DNA of 64,000 nucleotides from JAWKIW01 sp046331175 (GCA_046331175.1 JAXLRI010000005.1:124001-188000), one strand, 5' to 3'. Positions 8,654 through 17,582 are shown, counted from the stretch's first letter. Notes: generated by a model from the letters alone, not told the origin. A program made the numbers and translations.

Positions 8654-9541
8654 ATGGCATGGGACGCGGGTGGTGCGGGCGGTGCCGGTGGTCGCGCTGG
8701 CGATGGGGGTGCGGCCGGGTCCGGAAGGCCGCTCGACCGGCGCCGGGTCCTGCGGGATGCCGCCGTGGGTGCCGCCATCGGGTGAACCGTCCCCGCGGTG
8801 GTCTCGCAGTCGGCGGCCGCAGCGGCGACGCCCCCCGTTCCGCCCGTCCCTCCGGTGCCCCTCGTGCTCGACTGGGACCTCCAGTTCCCCAACCCGTACC
8901 CGTCGGTGCCGCCCGATCCGGTGGTGCTGCCGGTGGCGTTCACGACGCCGGCCAGCACCCTCCTCGGCGGTCGGGTGACGGTGACGTTCGCCCACAGCGA
9001 CCCCGACGCCATCGGCACGGTGATCTCCGACGTCTACCGCAACTTCATCGTGTACCGCGGCGATCGCACCAACACCTTCTCGAACCCGGCGATCATCGGC
9101 GGTCTGGTCGACCCCTACTTCCTGCTCCAGGTGGATGCCGACGAGCTCGGCCGGCAGGTGAGCACCACCTGGACCTTCAGCGAGCCGGTGAGCGGGCTGA
9201 CCTTCCGCATCGACGGCATCGACAAGGGAAGCTTCTCGTCACCGGTGGGGCCCTTCGCCTACACCGACGTGGTCACCGTGACCGGTGCCCTGGGGGGCGC
9301 GACCGTGCTCCCCTCGCTCGCCCCGGTCCCGGTGGCGCCCACGCCCGCCACCTTCTCGGTGGCCGGGAACGTCGCCACCGGCACCGCCTTCGCCGGGACC
9401 GGCAGCTCGGGGGGCAACTGCTCGGTCACCTTCCCGGCCGCGGTGACGAGCCTCACCATCACCTACCGACCTGGGCAGGCCGGCTCGGGGTGGCAGTTCA
9501 TCGGGGTTCGGGACCTCGCCTTCACCGTCCCCGGCCCCTGA
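8654..9541 (+). pseudogene. Tat-exported hypothetical protein interrupted by in-frame TGA
   Basis: From the ATG at 8654 the frame encodes a Gly-rich leader and then a twin-arginine signal, DRRRVLRDAAVGAAIG. It stops at TGA 8783-8785 (codon 44) and continues in the same frame as TVPAVVSQSAAAAA plus a ~235-residue secreted domain. The two halves together make one normal Tat signal peptide, with TGA sitting in its hydrophobic core. Other genes here use TGA as stop, so this is a nonsense mutation or a sequence error. A GTG at 8798 could restart translation, but without the signal. The mature part is beta-rich (ITYRPGQAGSGWQF near the end) and not recognised. Confidence 0.75.
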
Positions 9542-9604
9542 GCGTCGGATCGGCCACCGCCGCCGGTTTGGGGCCGTCGGGCCCTCGGTGCGAGCATCGC
9601 CCCC

Positions 9605-10357
9605 GTGGACGACGTCGTGGCCCCCGATCGGCTCGAGTTCGAGGTCCTCGACCGGCGCGGCCCCCAGGACCGGCTCCTCGTCCTCGTCCACGGCTACGGC
9701 GAGTCGCCCGACATGCTGCTCGACCGCGTCGACCAGCTCGACCCCGACGCCCGGTGCGTGGTCGTCGCCCCGCACGCGCCGTTCGAGAAGAAGGCCAAGG
9801 CCATCTGGCACCGCGCCCTCGGCGGCGAGTTCGCCGGGGCCAACGAGCAGTACGTCGTGTCGCACCGGCTGCTGCACCGCCTCATCGACGACTGCTGCGA
9901 CGAGTACCGCCTGCCCCGCGACACCGTGATCGTCGGCGGCTTCTCGCAGGGGGCCGGCCTCGCCGTGGGGCTGCTGCTGGCGCCGCTCGGGCGGCCCCGT
10001 CCATCGGCGTGCCTGGCGTTCTGCGGGTTCGCCCCGCCCATCGACGGGCTGCCGGTCGAGCGCGACGAGCCCGTCGGCGCGCCGCTGCTGCTCACCGCGG
10101 CCGACGACGACGTGTTCCTCCCGGTCGAGGCCAGCCGGCAGAGCGCGTCGCTGCTCGCCGAGCTCGGCTGCGACGTCTTGTTCCGCGAGCTGCCCGGGAC
10201 CCACACCATCAGCGACGACGCGGCCGAGGTGGCGGCGCACTGGATGGCGGCGGTGCTCGCCGGCGACGTGGTCAGCGGCGGGGTCCCCGATCTGGCCGAG
10301 AACCCCCTGCGCGACCTCCTCTTCGAGCGCTGGGGCCAACCCACCGCCACGGCCTGA
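9605..10357 (+). CDS. Phospholipase/carboxylesterase-family alpha/beta hydrolase
   Basis: 250 residues, no signal peptide. LLVLVHGYGESPDMLL forms the oxyanion region, GGFSQGAGLA the nucleophile elbow (Ser in GFSQG), AADDDVFLPVEA the catalytic Asp, and LPGTHTISDDA the catalytic His. All residues of a cytoplasmic carboxylesterase/lysophospholipase of the YpfH/EstB type are present. The GTG at 9605 is preceded by GAGCAT 7 nt upstream. Substrate unknown. Confidence 0.88.
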   Translation: MDDVVAPDRLEFEVLDRRGPQDRLLVLVHGYGESPDMLLDRVDQLDPDARCVVVAPHAPFEKKAKAIWHRALGGEFAGANEQYVVSHRLLHRLIDDCCDEYRLPRDTVIVGGFSQGAGLAVGLLLAPLGRPRPSACLAFCGFAPPIDGLPVERDEPVGAPLLLTAADDDVFLPVEASRQSASLLAELGCDVLFRELPGTHTISDDAAEVAAHWMAAVLAGDVVSGGVPDLAENPLRDLLFERWGQPTATA

Positions 10358-10424
10358 CGACGAGGTGCCCGGGCCGCGCCCCGGGTCTGCCCGGCGTCCC
10401 GGCGGGGTCGGCGGCCCGAGGCGG

Positions 10425-10430
10425 TAGGGT
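10425..10430 (+). promoter_or_regulatory. -10 box of the purK-purE operon
   Basis: TAGGGT lies 40 nt before the purK GTG, leaving a short leader that holds the ribosome site GAGGAGG (10459-10463 region). No purine riboswitch-like structure fits in the leader. Confidence 0.45.
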
Positions 10431-10470
10431 GCCGCCGTCCGCCGCGCCGACGCAGCCGAGGAGGTCCCGC

Positions 10471-11667
10471 GTGGTCGATGTCGCCGCCAGCCCCACCGGG
10501 GCCGGAGCGCGCCGGTCCGTCCCGGTGGTGGGCATGGTGGGAGGTGGGCAGCTGGCCCGCATGACGGCCCAGGCGGCCGTCGCCCTCGACGTGGCGCTGG
10601 TGGTCCTGGCCGACGACGACGAGCCGCCGGCGGCGGTGGCCGCCGAGGTGGTGGCCGGTTCGCCCCGCTCGGCCACCGACCTGCGCCGCTTCGCCGACCT
10701 GGTCGACGTCGTCACCTTCGACCACGAGCTGGTCGACCTGGACGCCGTGGCCGCCCTCGAGGCGGCGGGCCACGCCGTGCGGCCGGGGTCGGGCACCATC
10801 GCCCTGGCCGTCGACAAGTCGATCCAGCGCCGCCGGTTGGGCGAGCTCGGCTTCCCCGTCCCCGACTGGGCCGAGGTCTCCACCGTCGACGAGATCGCCG
10901 CCTTCGCCGATCGCCACGGGTGGCCGCTGGTGCTCAAGGCGGCGACGGGTGGCTACGACGGGCGCGGCGTGTGGATCGTCGACGACGCCTCCGCCGCGGC
11001 CACCCTGGTCGCCGAGTCGGCGCCCGCCGGCGTGCGCCTGCTGGCCGAGCCGATGCTGCCCATCGACCGCGAGCTGGCGGTGGTGGTCGCCCGACGCCCC
11101 AGCGGTGACGAGGTGGTCTACGAGCCGGTCGAGACGGTGCAGGCCGACGGCATCTGCCGCGAGGTCCGCCTGCCGGCGGCGGTGGACGCGGCCGTGCACG
11201 ACGAGGCCCGGCGCATCGCCGGCGGGATCGCCGAGGCCATCGACGCGGTCGGCATCCTCGCCGTCGAGCTGTTCGTCTGCGGGGACCAGGTCGTCGTCAA
11301 CGAGCTGGCTTGCCGTCCGCACAACTCCGGCCACATCACCATGGACGCCTGCACCACCTCGCAGTTCGAGAACCACCTGCGAGCGGTGCTCGACCTGCCG
11401 CTCGGGTCGGTCGAGCCCGTCGCTCCGGCCGCGGTGATGGTCAACCTGCTCGGCGGTCCCGACGGCGAGGACCCGCGGCAGCGGCTGTCGCTCGGCCTGG
11501 CCGTCGACCGGGCCAAGGTGCACCTGTACGGCAAGGCGGCCCGTCCCGGCCGCAAGGTCGGCCACGTCAACGCGGTGGCCGACGACCTCGCCGAGGCTCG
11601 GCGCGTGGCCCTGACCGCCGCCGACGCCTTGACCGGCATGGACAACGACGTCGCCGGCGGCCGCTGA
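10471..11667 (+). CDS. purK: N5-carboxyaminoimidazole ribonucleotide synthase
   Basis: 398 residues of an ATP-grasp enzyme that carboxylates AIR with ATP and bicarbonate in purine synthesis. It has the nucleotide-fold start VVGMVGGGQLARM, the ATP-grasp lysine strand WPLVLKAATGGYDGRGVWIV, and the metal/substrate loop NELACRPHNSGHITMDAC followed by SQFENHLRA. The GTG start is backed by GAGGAGG 8-9 nt upstream. Its stop codon overlaps the next ORF as ATGA, and purE follows, as in many actinobacteria. Confidence 0.95.
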   Translation: MVDVAASPTGAGARRSVPVVGMVGGGQLARMTAQAAVALDVALVVLADDDEPPAAVAAEVVAGSPRSATDLRRFADLVDVVTFDHELVDLDAVAALEAAGHAVRPGSGTIALAVDKSIQRRRLGELGFPVPDWAEVSTVDEIAAFADRHGWPLVLKAATGGYDGRGVWIVDDASAAATLVAESAPAGVRLLAEPMLPIDRELAVVVARRPSGDEVVYEPVETVQADGICREVRLPAAVDAAVHDEARRIAGGIAEAIDAVGILAVELFVCGDQVVVNELACRPHNSGHITMDACTTSQFENHLRAVLDLPLGSVEPVAPAAVMVNLLGGPDGEDPRQRLSLGLAVDRAKVHLYGKAARPGRKVGHVNAVADDLAEARRVALTAADALTGMDNDVAGGR

Positions 11668-11813
11668 TGTCGTCCGACCGTGCCTCGGGCCGCCGTCCCG
11701 CCGCCAACGATGCCGGCGGCGGCACCGCCGCCGACGTCGACAGCGTCGACAGCGACGACAGCGACGACAGCGTCGACACCGACGACCCCGACGACCAGGA
11801 GGCGATGCGATGA
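11667..11813 (+). CDS. 48-residue acidic mini-ORF between purK and purE
   Basis: The ATG overlaps the purK stop (ATGA at 11667) and its TGA overlaps the purE ATG (ATGA at 11810), so all three would be translationally coupled. The product starts MSSDRASGRRPAANDAGGG and then becomes a Val/Asp/Ser tract with DSDDSDDS repeats. It is in a different frame from purE, so it is not an extension of that enzyme. No known family. It may be a real coupling peptide, or a spacer that happens to be open. Confidence 0.4.
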   Translation: MSSDRASGRRPAANDAGGGTAADVDSVDSDDSDDSVDTDDPDDQEAMR

Positions 11814-12313
11814 CGATCCCACAGGTGGGCGTGGTGATGGGCTCGGACTCGGACTTCCCGGTCATGTCGGGGGCCGTCGAGGTGCTGCGCGAGTTCGGCG
11901 TCGACCACGAGTGCCACGTGGTGTCGGCCCACCGCACGCCCGAGCGCATGCTCGCCTACGGGCTCGAGGCCGCCGACCGCGGCCTGCAGGTCCTCGTGGC
12001 CGGGGCCGGCGGTGCCGCCCACCTGCCCGGGATGCTGGCGTCGGTCACCCCGCTGCCCGTCATCGGCGTGCCCGTGCCCCTCGCCACCCTCGACGGCCTC
12101 GACTCGCTGCTGTCGATCGTGCAGATGCCCGGTGGCATCCCCGTGGCCACCGTCGCCATCGGCGGCGCTCGCAACGCCGGGCTGCTGGCCGTGCGCATCC
12201 TCGCCACCAGCGACGACCGGCTGCGGGCGGCACTGGTCGACCACCGCGCCGCGCTGCAGGCCCGGGCCGAGGCGGGCGACGCCTCGCTGCAGGAGCGACT
12301 CGCCGAGTCCTAG
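11810..12313 (+). CDS. purE: N5-carboxyaminoimidazole ribonucleotide mutase
   Basis: 167 residues, a class I PurE moving the carboxylate of N5-CAIR to C4. Diagnostic motifs are GVVMGSDSDFPVM, VVSAHRTPERM (catalytic His) and AGAGGAAHLPGM. SLLSIVQMPGGIPVATVAI follows as expected. The ribosome site CAGGAGG lies inside the preceding mini-ORF. The octameric enzyme works directly after PurK. Confidence 0.96.
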   Translation: MTIPQVGVVMGSDSDFPVMSGAVEVLREFGVDHECHVVSAHRTPERMLAYGLEAADRGLQVLVAGAGGAAHLPGMLASVTPLPVIGVPVPLATLDGLDSLLSIVQMPGGIPVATVAIGGARNAGLLAVRILATSDDRLRAALVDHRAALQARAEAGDASLQERLAES

Positions 12314-12357
12314 ACCTCCCGTCGCGGTCGCGGCGGTCGCCGGCGACGACGCCCGGA

Positions 12358-12543
12358 TCAGCGCGGCTGGGTCGTGGTCGTGGGGCTGTTCGAGGTCGAC
12401 GCCTCGTTGTCGAGCACGCCCACCCCGAACAGGATCAGCAGCACGCCGACGACCAGGCCGACGAGGGCCAGCACCAGGCGGGTGCGCGGCGACAGCGAGG
12501 CCAGGCGCCCGCCGCCGCTCGTCGTCTCGTCGTCGCCGGTCAT
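12358..12543 (-). CDS. Small single-span membrane protein
   Basis: 61 residues with one clear transmembrane helix (LVLALVGLVVGVLLILFGVG), a polar N-terminus and a Ser/Thr/Pro tail. On the minus strand a TACCGT box (12556-12551) sits 7 nt before the ATG, so a leaderless mRNA is likely. Function unknown. Confidence 0.6.
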   Translation of the reverse strand: MTGDDETTSGGGRLASLSPRTRLVLALVGLVVGVLLILFGVGVLDNEASTSNSPTTTTQPR

Positions 12544-12651
12544 CGCAGGCACGGTAGCGAGCCGGTCGCCCGAGCACCGCACCGGCCGGCCGGTGGCCGG
12601 CCCGTCGCGGATCCGCGGGCCAAGCCGTTCGGGGGTCGGGGGTCCCGCGGC

Positions 12652-12657
12652 TAGCAT
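12652..12657 (+). promoter_or_regulatory. -10 box of tRNA-Cys
   Basis: TAGCAT lies 12 nt before the mature tRNA 5' end, the same distance as for tRNA-Gly. Confidence 0.45.
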
Positions 12658-12669
12658 GCGCCTTCGCCC

Positions 12670-12744
12670 GGCGGCGTGGCCGAGTGGCTTAGGCAGGGGC
12701 CTGCAAAGCCCCGTACGGCGGTTCGATTCCGCCCGCCGCCTCCA
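12670..12744 (+). tRNA. tRNA-Cys (GCA)
   Basis: The acceptor GGCGGCG pairs with CGCCGCC. Anticodon stem GGGGC/GCCCC encloses loop CTGCAAA (anticodon GCA), and the T-arm contains GGTTCGATTCC. CCA is encoded at 12742-12744. Confidence 0.95.
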
Positions 12745-12753
12745 TCCGGGTCC

Positions 12754-12781
12754 GGCCGGGCCCGCTGCGTCGGGCCCGGCC
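12754..12781 (+). terminator. Hairpin terminator after tRNA-Cys
   Basis: GGCCGGGCCCG and CGGGCCCGGCC make a perfect 11-bp stem with a 6-nt loop starting 10 nt after the tRNA. No T-run follows, as is common at this GC content. Confidence 0.55.
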
Positions 12782-12879
12782 CGGCTCACCGGCCGCCCTG
12801 GATCCGTGTCGCCGACCGCAGCGCACGACCCGCGCACCGGCTCGTCCCGGTCGGTCGTCCCGTCGGCTCACCCCGGCTG

Positions 12880-12894
12880 GTCCGGGTTCCGGAC
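12880..12894 (-). terminator. Hairpin at the end of the MMPL-MerR operon
   Basis: GTCCGG-GTT-CCGGAC, a 6-bp stem with a 3-nt loop, 23 nt past the stop of the MerR gene. Flanking CCCC (12871) and GGGG (12895) could lengthen it with a bulge. Confidence 0.4.
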
Positions 12895-12916
12895 GGGGCC
12901 GACCGTCCCGGCGCGC

Positions 12917-13747
12917 TCAGCTGGTCGTCGTCGTCGTCGACGGGGCGCGGCCGGCGCGGCGGGCGGCGGCTCGGTCGAGCTGGCCGGAGAACACCAGCAG
13001 CACGGCGTTGAGGGCGGCCGGCTTCAGGCGGTCGAGCACGGCGGCGAGGTCGTCGTCGTGACCGGCCCCGGCGGCGTCGAGGCGGTCGTCGAGCAGGGTG
13101 ACGAGGTCGTCGGCCAGCGCGTCGAGGTGGCGGCTGATGAGCCGTCCCGCCTCCTGCATCACGTCGGCCCGCACGCCGCCCCGTCCCAGGCGGCCGATGA
13201 GGCGCAGGGCGGCCGGGCTCGGGACGTCGTAGGTGGTCGGGCCCCCGTCGCCGGTCGCCACCACGATGCCGCTGCGCTCGAGCGTGGCCAGCGCCGGCCG
13301 GGCCTCGTCCTCGTTCGCCGTCGACAGCCCCAGCTCGGCCAGCACCTCGTCACGGCCGAGGCGGGCCGGGCGGTCGTCGACCCACGACGAGCGCAGGGCG
13401 TCACCGGTGTCGAGCAGGTCGGCCCACACCGTCTGCTCGGCGGCGGCCTCGGCGAGGAGGCGCTTGATGGCGTCGAGGGCCAGCCCCCGTTCGCGCAGCA
13501 CCGCGACCGCCCGCAGCCGGTCGACGTGGTCGCGGTCGTACAGCGCCTGGCGTCCCCGTCGGACCGGTGGGTGGAGCAGGCCCTCGTCGCGGTAGAAGCG
13601 GATGGTGCGCACCGACACGCCGGTGCGCTCGGCCAGCTCGTCGATGGTGAGACGCTCGTCGGGGGCGGCGGCTGCCGTCGCGTCGGCGGCTCGGCCGCCG
13701 ACGTCGGGAGGTGCTGCTGCGGGGCCGGCGGGGACCGGTGGGGTCAT
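12917..13747 (-). CDS. MerR-family transcriptional regulator
   Basis: 276 residues. After a ~33-residue Ala/Pro leader comes a MerR winged helix (LTIDELAERTGVSVRTIRFY, then DEGLLHPPVRRGRQALYDRD), a linker helix, and a ~170-residue effector domain with a DLVTLLDDRLDAAGAG segment. It lacks the Cys cluster of metal sensors, so a small-molecule ligand is more likely. Its ATG overlaps the stop of the MMPL gene upstream by 4 nt, so the two are co-translated and it probably regulates that transporter. Confidence 0.88.
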   Translation of the reverse strand: MTPPVPAGPAAAPPDVGGRAADATAAAAPDERLTIDELAERTGVSVRTIRFYRDEGLLHPPVRRGRQALYDRDHVDRLRAVAVLRERGLALDAIKRLLAEAAAEQTVWADLLDTGDALRSSWVDDRPARLGRDEVLAELGLSTANEDEARPALATLERSGIVVATGDGGPTTYDVPSPAALRLIGRLGRGGVRADVMQEAGRLISRHLDALADDLVTLLDDRLDAAGAGHDDDLAAVLDRLKPAALNAVLLVFSGQLDRAAARRAGRAPSTTTTTS

Positions 13748-16308
13748 GGGGTTCGTCCTGTCGAGGCGTGCGCGGGCGTCGGTTGCCGGCGGGGCGCGGG
13801 CGTGGGGGCGGGATCGTCGTGGATCGGCGACCACGGACCGGCGTGCAGCAGCGAGGCCGCTCGCCCGGCGACCCGGCGGCGGTCGAGGCCCCGGGCCAGC
13901 AGGGCCAGCGCGGCGACGCCGAACACGAGGTCGGCCAGGAGGGCGGCCACGAGCAGGTAGGTGCCGAGGCCACCGATGCGGCGGGTCAGGTCGAGGTCGG
14001 ACACGAGCAGCACCGCGAACCCGGCGGTGAGCACGAGCGTCGACGACACCATGGCCCGCTGCTTGTCCCCGAGCGCCTGGACGAGGCTCTGGCGGCTGCG
14101 GTCGGGGACCTTGGCGCCGCCCGACCGGTCGAGCTCGCGCCAGCGGCTGATGAGGTGGATGGTGTCGTCGGCGGCCAAGCCCAGCACGATGCAGAACACC
14201 ACGCTCGGCAGCGGGTCGAGGACCTCCGACGACAGCCGGTAGCCGGCGAAGCCGACCACGATCGGGAAGGCGTTGGGCAGGAACGCGACCAGGGCGAGGC
14301 GCAGGCTGCGGAACAGCAGCAGCACGGTGACGATGATGATGACCATCGCCATGAGCGTGGCGGCCACCAGCTCGGCGGTGAGGCGGATCATGCCGTCGTA
14401 GGCGGCCACGGCCTCGCCGGTGGCGCCGGCGGTGACGCCCGTGCCGGCCAGCACCTCGGCCGCGTGGCGATCGGCGTCGGCGACGAGCGCGCTGCTGGCC
14501 TGGGCTCCTCGATCGGGGACCACCGCGCGCAGGCGGCCGTGCTCGTAGTCGGCGTCGACCAGGCTGCGCAGGTCCTCGCCGCCCACCTTCTCGAGGACCG
14601 CCAGCTCGGTGTCGAGGGCGGCCTGGGTGGCAGGCAGCTCGTCGCGACCGGTAAGCGCCCGGTTCTGCTCGCGCAGCAGCGCGGGCAGGCCGAGCGTGTG
14701 CACGCCCTCTCGCTGGTCGAGCCACGCCGACACCTGGTCGAGGCGCCGGACCGTGTCGAGCTGGCGCAGCGAGCCGACCGGACCCGACAGCCCGACGTCG
14801 AGCGGCAGGATGCCGCCGAGGCGGTCGTTCACGTGGGCGTTGCCGAGGGTGATGGGGTGGTTCGGCCCCAAGGCGTCGGCGGCACGGTAGTCGTAGCGGG
14901 CGGTGCGGGCGATCAGGACCGAGGCCAGGCACAGCACGACGCCGAAGGCCACGACCGCCCGGGCGGTGGACGGGTCGGTGATGCGCTGGGCGTAGCGACG
15001 GGTCCAGGGGACGGGGTTGCCCGCCGCCGGGTGGGTCCGGCGGGCCAGGCGGGTGCGGTGGGCGGCGGGGGCGTCGGCGCCGCGCAGCACCAGCACCGCC
15101 GGGATCACGGTGAGCTGCAGGACGAACGCGGCGGCCACGCCGAGGGAGGCCTCGATGCCGAACTCGCGCAGCGCCGTGATGTCGGCCAGGGCGAGCGATG
15201 CGAACCCCGACGCGGTGGTGATGGCGCAGGCGAAGGCCGGCGGCCCGACCTCGAACACCGTGCGGTGGGCGGCGTCGGCGGGGGACTCGCCGTCGCGGCG
15301 CTCGGCGAAGTAGCGGCCGACGAGGTGGGTGGCCCCCGACACCACCACCGCCATGAGGAGCACCGGGTACACGGGCGTCACCTGGTTGACGTGGTGGCCG
15401 AGCAGGCCGATGACGCCGGCGGTGACGACGATGGCGCCGAGCGCGCTGGCCAGCGTGGCCAGCACGGCCACCAGGCTGCGCAGGGCCAGCCAGAGGATGA
15501 TCGTCATGATCAGCGCGGCGAGGGGGAGGAGGCGGGCGAGGTCGTGCTGGGTCTGGCCGACGCTGGCGACGTGCGTGTAGGCGACGCCGGCGAAGTCGAG
15601 CTCGACCGGCAGGCCCGACGCCGCCACCCGGTCCTCGACGAAGCGGCGGTAGGCCTCGGCCGGCCCGACCACCTGGTCGTAGGCGTGGATGGCGTCGTCG
15701 AGGTCGACGGCCACGGCGAACGTGCGGGCGTCGGCCGACACCAGCGTGGCCGCGCCCAGGCGCGACGACCGGGCCAGGGCGGCGCGGTCGGCGGGCGTGC
15801 CGGCGAACGGCGACCGTGGCCCGAAGGCAGGGCCGAGGCCGGGGCCGCTCGACGTGGCGCCGACGACCGGCTGGTTGGTGGCGCTGCGGACGGTGTGGGC
15901 CCCGGGTACGGCCCCGGCGGCATCGTCGGTCAGGGAGGCGACGAGGTAGACGGCCTGGGTCGAGGGCTCGGGGACGGTGAGCACCGCCACCAAGAGACCG
16001 TCGTCGGCCCCCCATCGGGCCCGGTGGTCGTCCTGGCGGGCGGCGAGGTCGCTGGCCGACGAGAAGCGGGCCGGCTCGAAGTGGAGGTCGCGCGCCGCGA
16101 ACCCGAACGCGACCACGACGACGGCCGTCACGGCGAGCACCGTGCGGGGCCGGCCGGCGACGACCCCGGCGATGCGGTCGGCCACCCGGCGGTGCCAGCG
16201 CAGCGGGCGGGGATCGGCGGGCGGGGGGTCGGGGAAGGCGAACAGCGGCACGTGCGACGTGCCCTGGCCGGTGGGCCGACCATCACCGGTCGGGTCTCGC
16301 CTCCCCAT
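13744..16308 (-). CDS. MMPL/RND-superfamily membrane transporter
   Basis: 854 residues with the RND arrangement: one N-terminal helix (TVLAVTAVVVVAFGFAA), a ~170-residue outer domain, a block of five to six helices (LLPLAALIMTIILWLALRSL onward), a second single helix and outer domain, then a second helix block (LVAATLMAMVIIIVTVLLLF). IVLGLAADDTIHLISRW carries the acidic pair expected in the proton relay. Such pumps export lipids or hydrophobic compounds. The ATG at 16308 is preceded by TAAGGT 6 nt upstream, a leaderless arrangement. Confidence 0.9.
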   Translation of the reverse strand: MGRRDPTGDGRPTGQGTSHVPLFAFPDPPPADPRPLRWHRRVADRIAGVVAGRPRTVLAVTAVVVVAFGFAARDLHFEPARFSSASDLAARQDDHRARWGADDGLLVAVLTVPEPSTQAVYLVASLTDDAAGAVPGAHTVRSATNQPVVGATSSGPGLGPAFGPRSPFAGTPADRAALARSSRLGAATLVSADARTFAVAVDLDDAIHAYDQVVGPAEAYRRFVEDRVAASGLPVELDFAGVAYTHVASVGQTQHDLARLLPLAALIMTIILWLALRSLVAVLATLASALGAIVVTAGVIGLLGHHVNQVTPVYPVLLMAVVVSGATHLVGRYFAERRDGESPADAAHRTVFEVGPPAFACAITTASGFASLALADITALREFGIEASLGVAAAFVLQLTVIPAVLVLRGADAPAAHRTRLARRTHPAAGNPVPWTRRYAQRITDPSTARAVVAFGVVLCLASVLIARTARYDYRAADALGPNHPITLGNAHVNDRLGGILPLDVGLSGPVGSLRQLDTVRRLDQVSAWLDQREGVHTLGLPALLREQNRALTGRDELPATQAALDTELAVLEKVGGEDLRSLVDADYEHGRLRAVVPDRGAQASSALVADADRHAAEVLAGTGVTAGATGEAVAAYDGMIRLTAELVAATLMAMVIIIVTVLLLFRSLRLALVAFLPNAFPIVVGFAGYRLSSEVLDPLPSVVFCIVLGLAADDTIHLISRWRELDRSGGAKVPDRSRQSLVQALGDKQRAMVSSTLVLTAGFAVLLVSDLDLTRRIGGLGTYLLVAALLADLVFGVAALALLARGLDRRRVAGRAASLLHAGPWSPIHDDPAPTPAPRRQPTPAHASTGRTP

Positions 16309-16314
16309 CTGGCG

Positions 16315-16320
16315 ACCTTA
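16315..16320 (-). promoter_or_regulatory. -10 box of the MMPL-MerR operon
   Basis: TAAGGT on the minus strand, 6 nt before the start codon. Confidence 0.5.
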
Positions 16321-16415
16321 CCAGTGGCACTGGCAACGTGCCCCGGGGCCTGCGAGGACGCGCGCGGCGGACCAGCGGAGCCCCGATCGCTCCCCGGGTC
16401 GACCCGGTCGCGCGG

Positions 16416-16784
16416 TCAGTCGACGCGGTCGGCGGTGGCGAGCCCGACGGCGGTGGCCGTGGCGGCCACCGCCAGCACGGGCAGCGTCCGCTTGAGCGGG
16501 AGGCGGCGCACCGCGAGCGTCGTGGCGGCAGCGTCGACCGCGTCGCACGCCGCACCGAGCAGCACCCACTCGCGCACGGGGGCGCCCCGCTCGAGGGCGA
16601 TGAGCGCGCCGGCGCCGAGCACCAGGTCGCGGATGCCGAGGGCCCGCAGGATCACCTTGGCCGCCGGCGTGCGGGCCGCTTCGTCGATCCACGATCGCCC
16701 GGCCACCCCCGGCAGCGCCACCAGCGACGCCCCCACGACCACCCGCCCCGCGGCCAGCAGCCGCACCACCTGTCGCTCGTCCAT
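16416..16784 (-). CDS. Small membrane protein
   Basis: 122 residues with three or four weakly hydrophobic helices (VVVGASLVALPGVAGRSW, LGAGALIALERG, VLAVAATATAVGLATAD). The ARTPAAKVILRALGIRDLVLG segment resembles DUF4267-like small integral proteins, but I am not sure. Lies between the MMPL gene and tRNA-Val and is transcribed alone. Confidence 0.7.
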   Translation of the reverse strand: MDERQVVRLLAAGRVVVGASLVALPGVAGRSWIDEAARTPAAKVILRALGIRDLVLGAGALIALERGAPVREWVLLGAACDAVDAAATTLAVRRLPLKRTLPVLAVAATATAVGLATADRVD

Positions 16785-16929
16785 GCGGGCCAGTGAAGCA
16801 CGGGCAGCCGGGGGAGCGGCTGATCGACCCACCGACGGTCGGGCCTACGTGGCCGACGACCAGGGCCGGGCCCGCCAGCTGCGCGGCTTGGGGCCCCTTC
16901 GCGTTTCGGGTGGCCCGGGTCGGTGCTGG

Positions 16930-16935
16930 TAGGGT
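16930..16935 (+). promoter_or_regulatory. -10 box of tRNA-Val
   Basis: TAGGGT, 11 nt before the mature tRNA 5' end. Confidence 0.45.
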
Positions 16936-16946
16936 TCTCGCTCCAC

Positions 16947-17020
16947 GGACCGTTAGCTCAGTTGGCTAGAGCACCTGCATGACGCGCAGGGGGTCGGGGG
17001 TTCGAGTCCCTCACGGTCCA
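16947..17020 (+). tRNA. tRNA-Val (GAC)
   Basis: The acceptor GGACCGT pairs with ACGGTCC, and stem CCTGC/GCAGG encloses loop ATGACGC (anticodon GAC). The T-arm has GGTTCGAGTCC. CCA is not encoded, unlike the other two tRNAs here. Confidence 0.95.
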
Positions 17021-17132
17021 CTTGGTGGCGGGTCGCCGTTCGCAGGACGGCTCGCCCAGGGTCGTCCGCCGATCGCCGCGTCGTCGTGGTGTGGTCGAGC
17101 CAGCGGCACCGGCCGCAGGGCGCCAGCCGCGC

Positions 17133-17555
17133 TCAGGCCGGCACGATGCGCTTGCCGAAGGGCAGCAGCGCGAGGCGAGCCATCTTCCAGCACTGGATCC
17201 CGAACGGGATGCCGATGATGGTCACGCACAGCACGAGCCCGGCGAGCACGTGGACGAGGGCGAGCCACCAGCCGGCGAAGACGAACCACAGCAGGTTGCC
17301 GAGCATGCCCATCGGGCGCACGCCCGGCTCGTCGACGACGGTCCGGCCGAAGGGCCACAGCGCGTAGGCGGCCAGCTTCACGCACTGCACCGAGAAGGGG
17401 ATCGTGATGATGAAGATCAGCATCACGAGCGCGGCGGCGAGGTAGGAGAGGGCCAGGCTCCAGCCGGCGATCACCAGCCACAGCACGTTGCCCACCGGTC
17501 CCAGGCAGCCGGTGCGATGCGCCGGCGGCGCCAGCTCGACCGTCCGATCTGCCAC
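17133..17555 (-). CDS. YccF-domain inner-membrane protein
   Basis: 140 residues containing two tandem YccF (DUF307) repeats: GNVLWLVIAGWSLALSY with FIITIPFSVQCVKLA, then GNLLWFVFAGWWLALVHV with TIIGIPFGIQCWKMA. Each repeat is a pair of membrane helices. The family is widespread and of unknown function. A GTG at 17555 with AGGAGG about 8 nt upstream fixes the start. Confidence 0.9.
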   Translation of the reverse strand: MADRTVELAPPAHRTGCLGPVGNVLWLVIAGWSLALSYLAAALVMLIFIITIPFSVQCVKLAAYALWPFGRTVVDEPGVRPMGMLGNLLWFVFAGWWLALVHVLAGLVLCVTIIGIPFGIQCWKMARLALLPFGKRIVPA

Positions 17556-17582
17556 CCGTCGTCCTCCTGCCCGTCGTCCTCG

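Noticed and set aside
8783..8785. TGA as selenocysteine or tryptophan codon
   Set aside because: No SECIS-like element was seen, the position is a signal-peptide core, and TGA ends most genes in this window.
10368..10385. Terminator after the carboxylesterase gene
   Set aside because: Only a 6-bp CCCGGG self-complementary stem, common at this GC content, with no further support.
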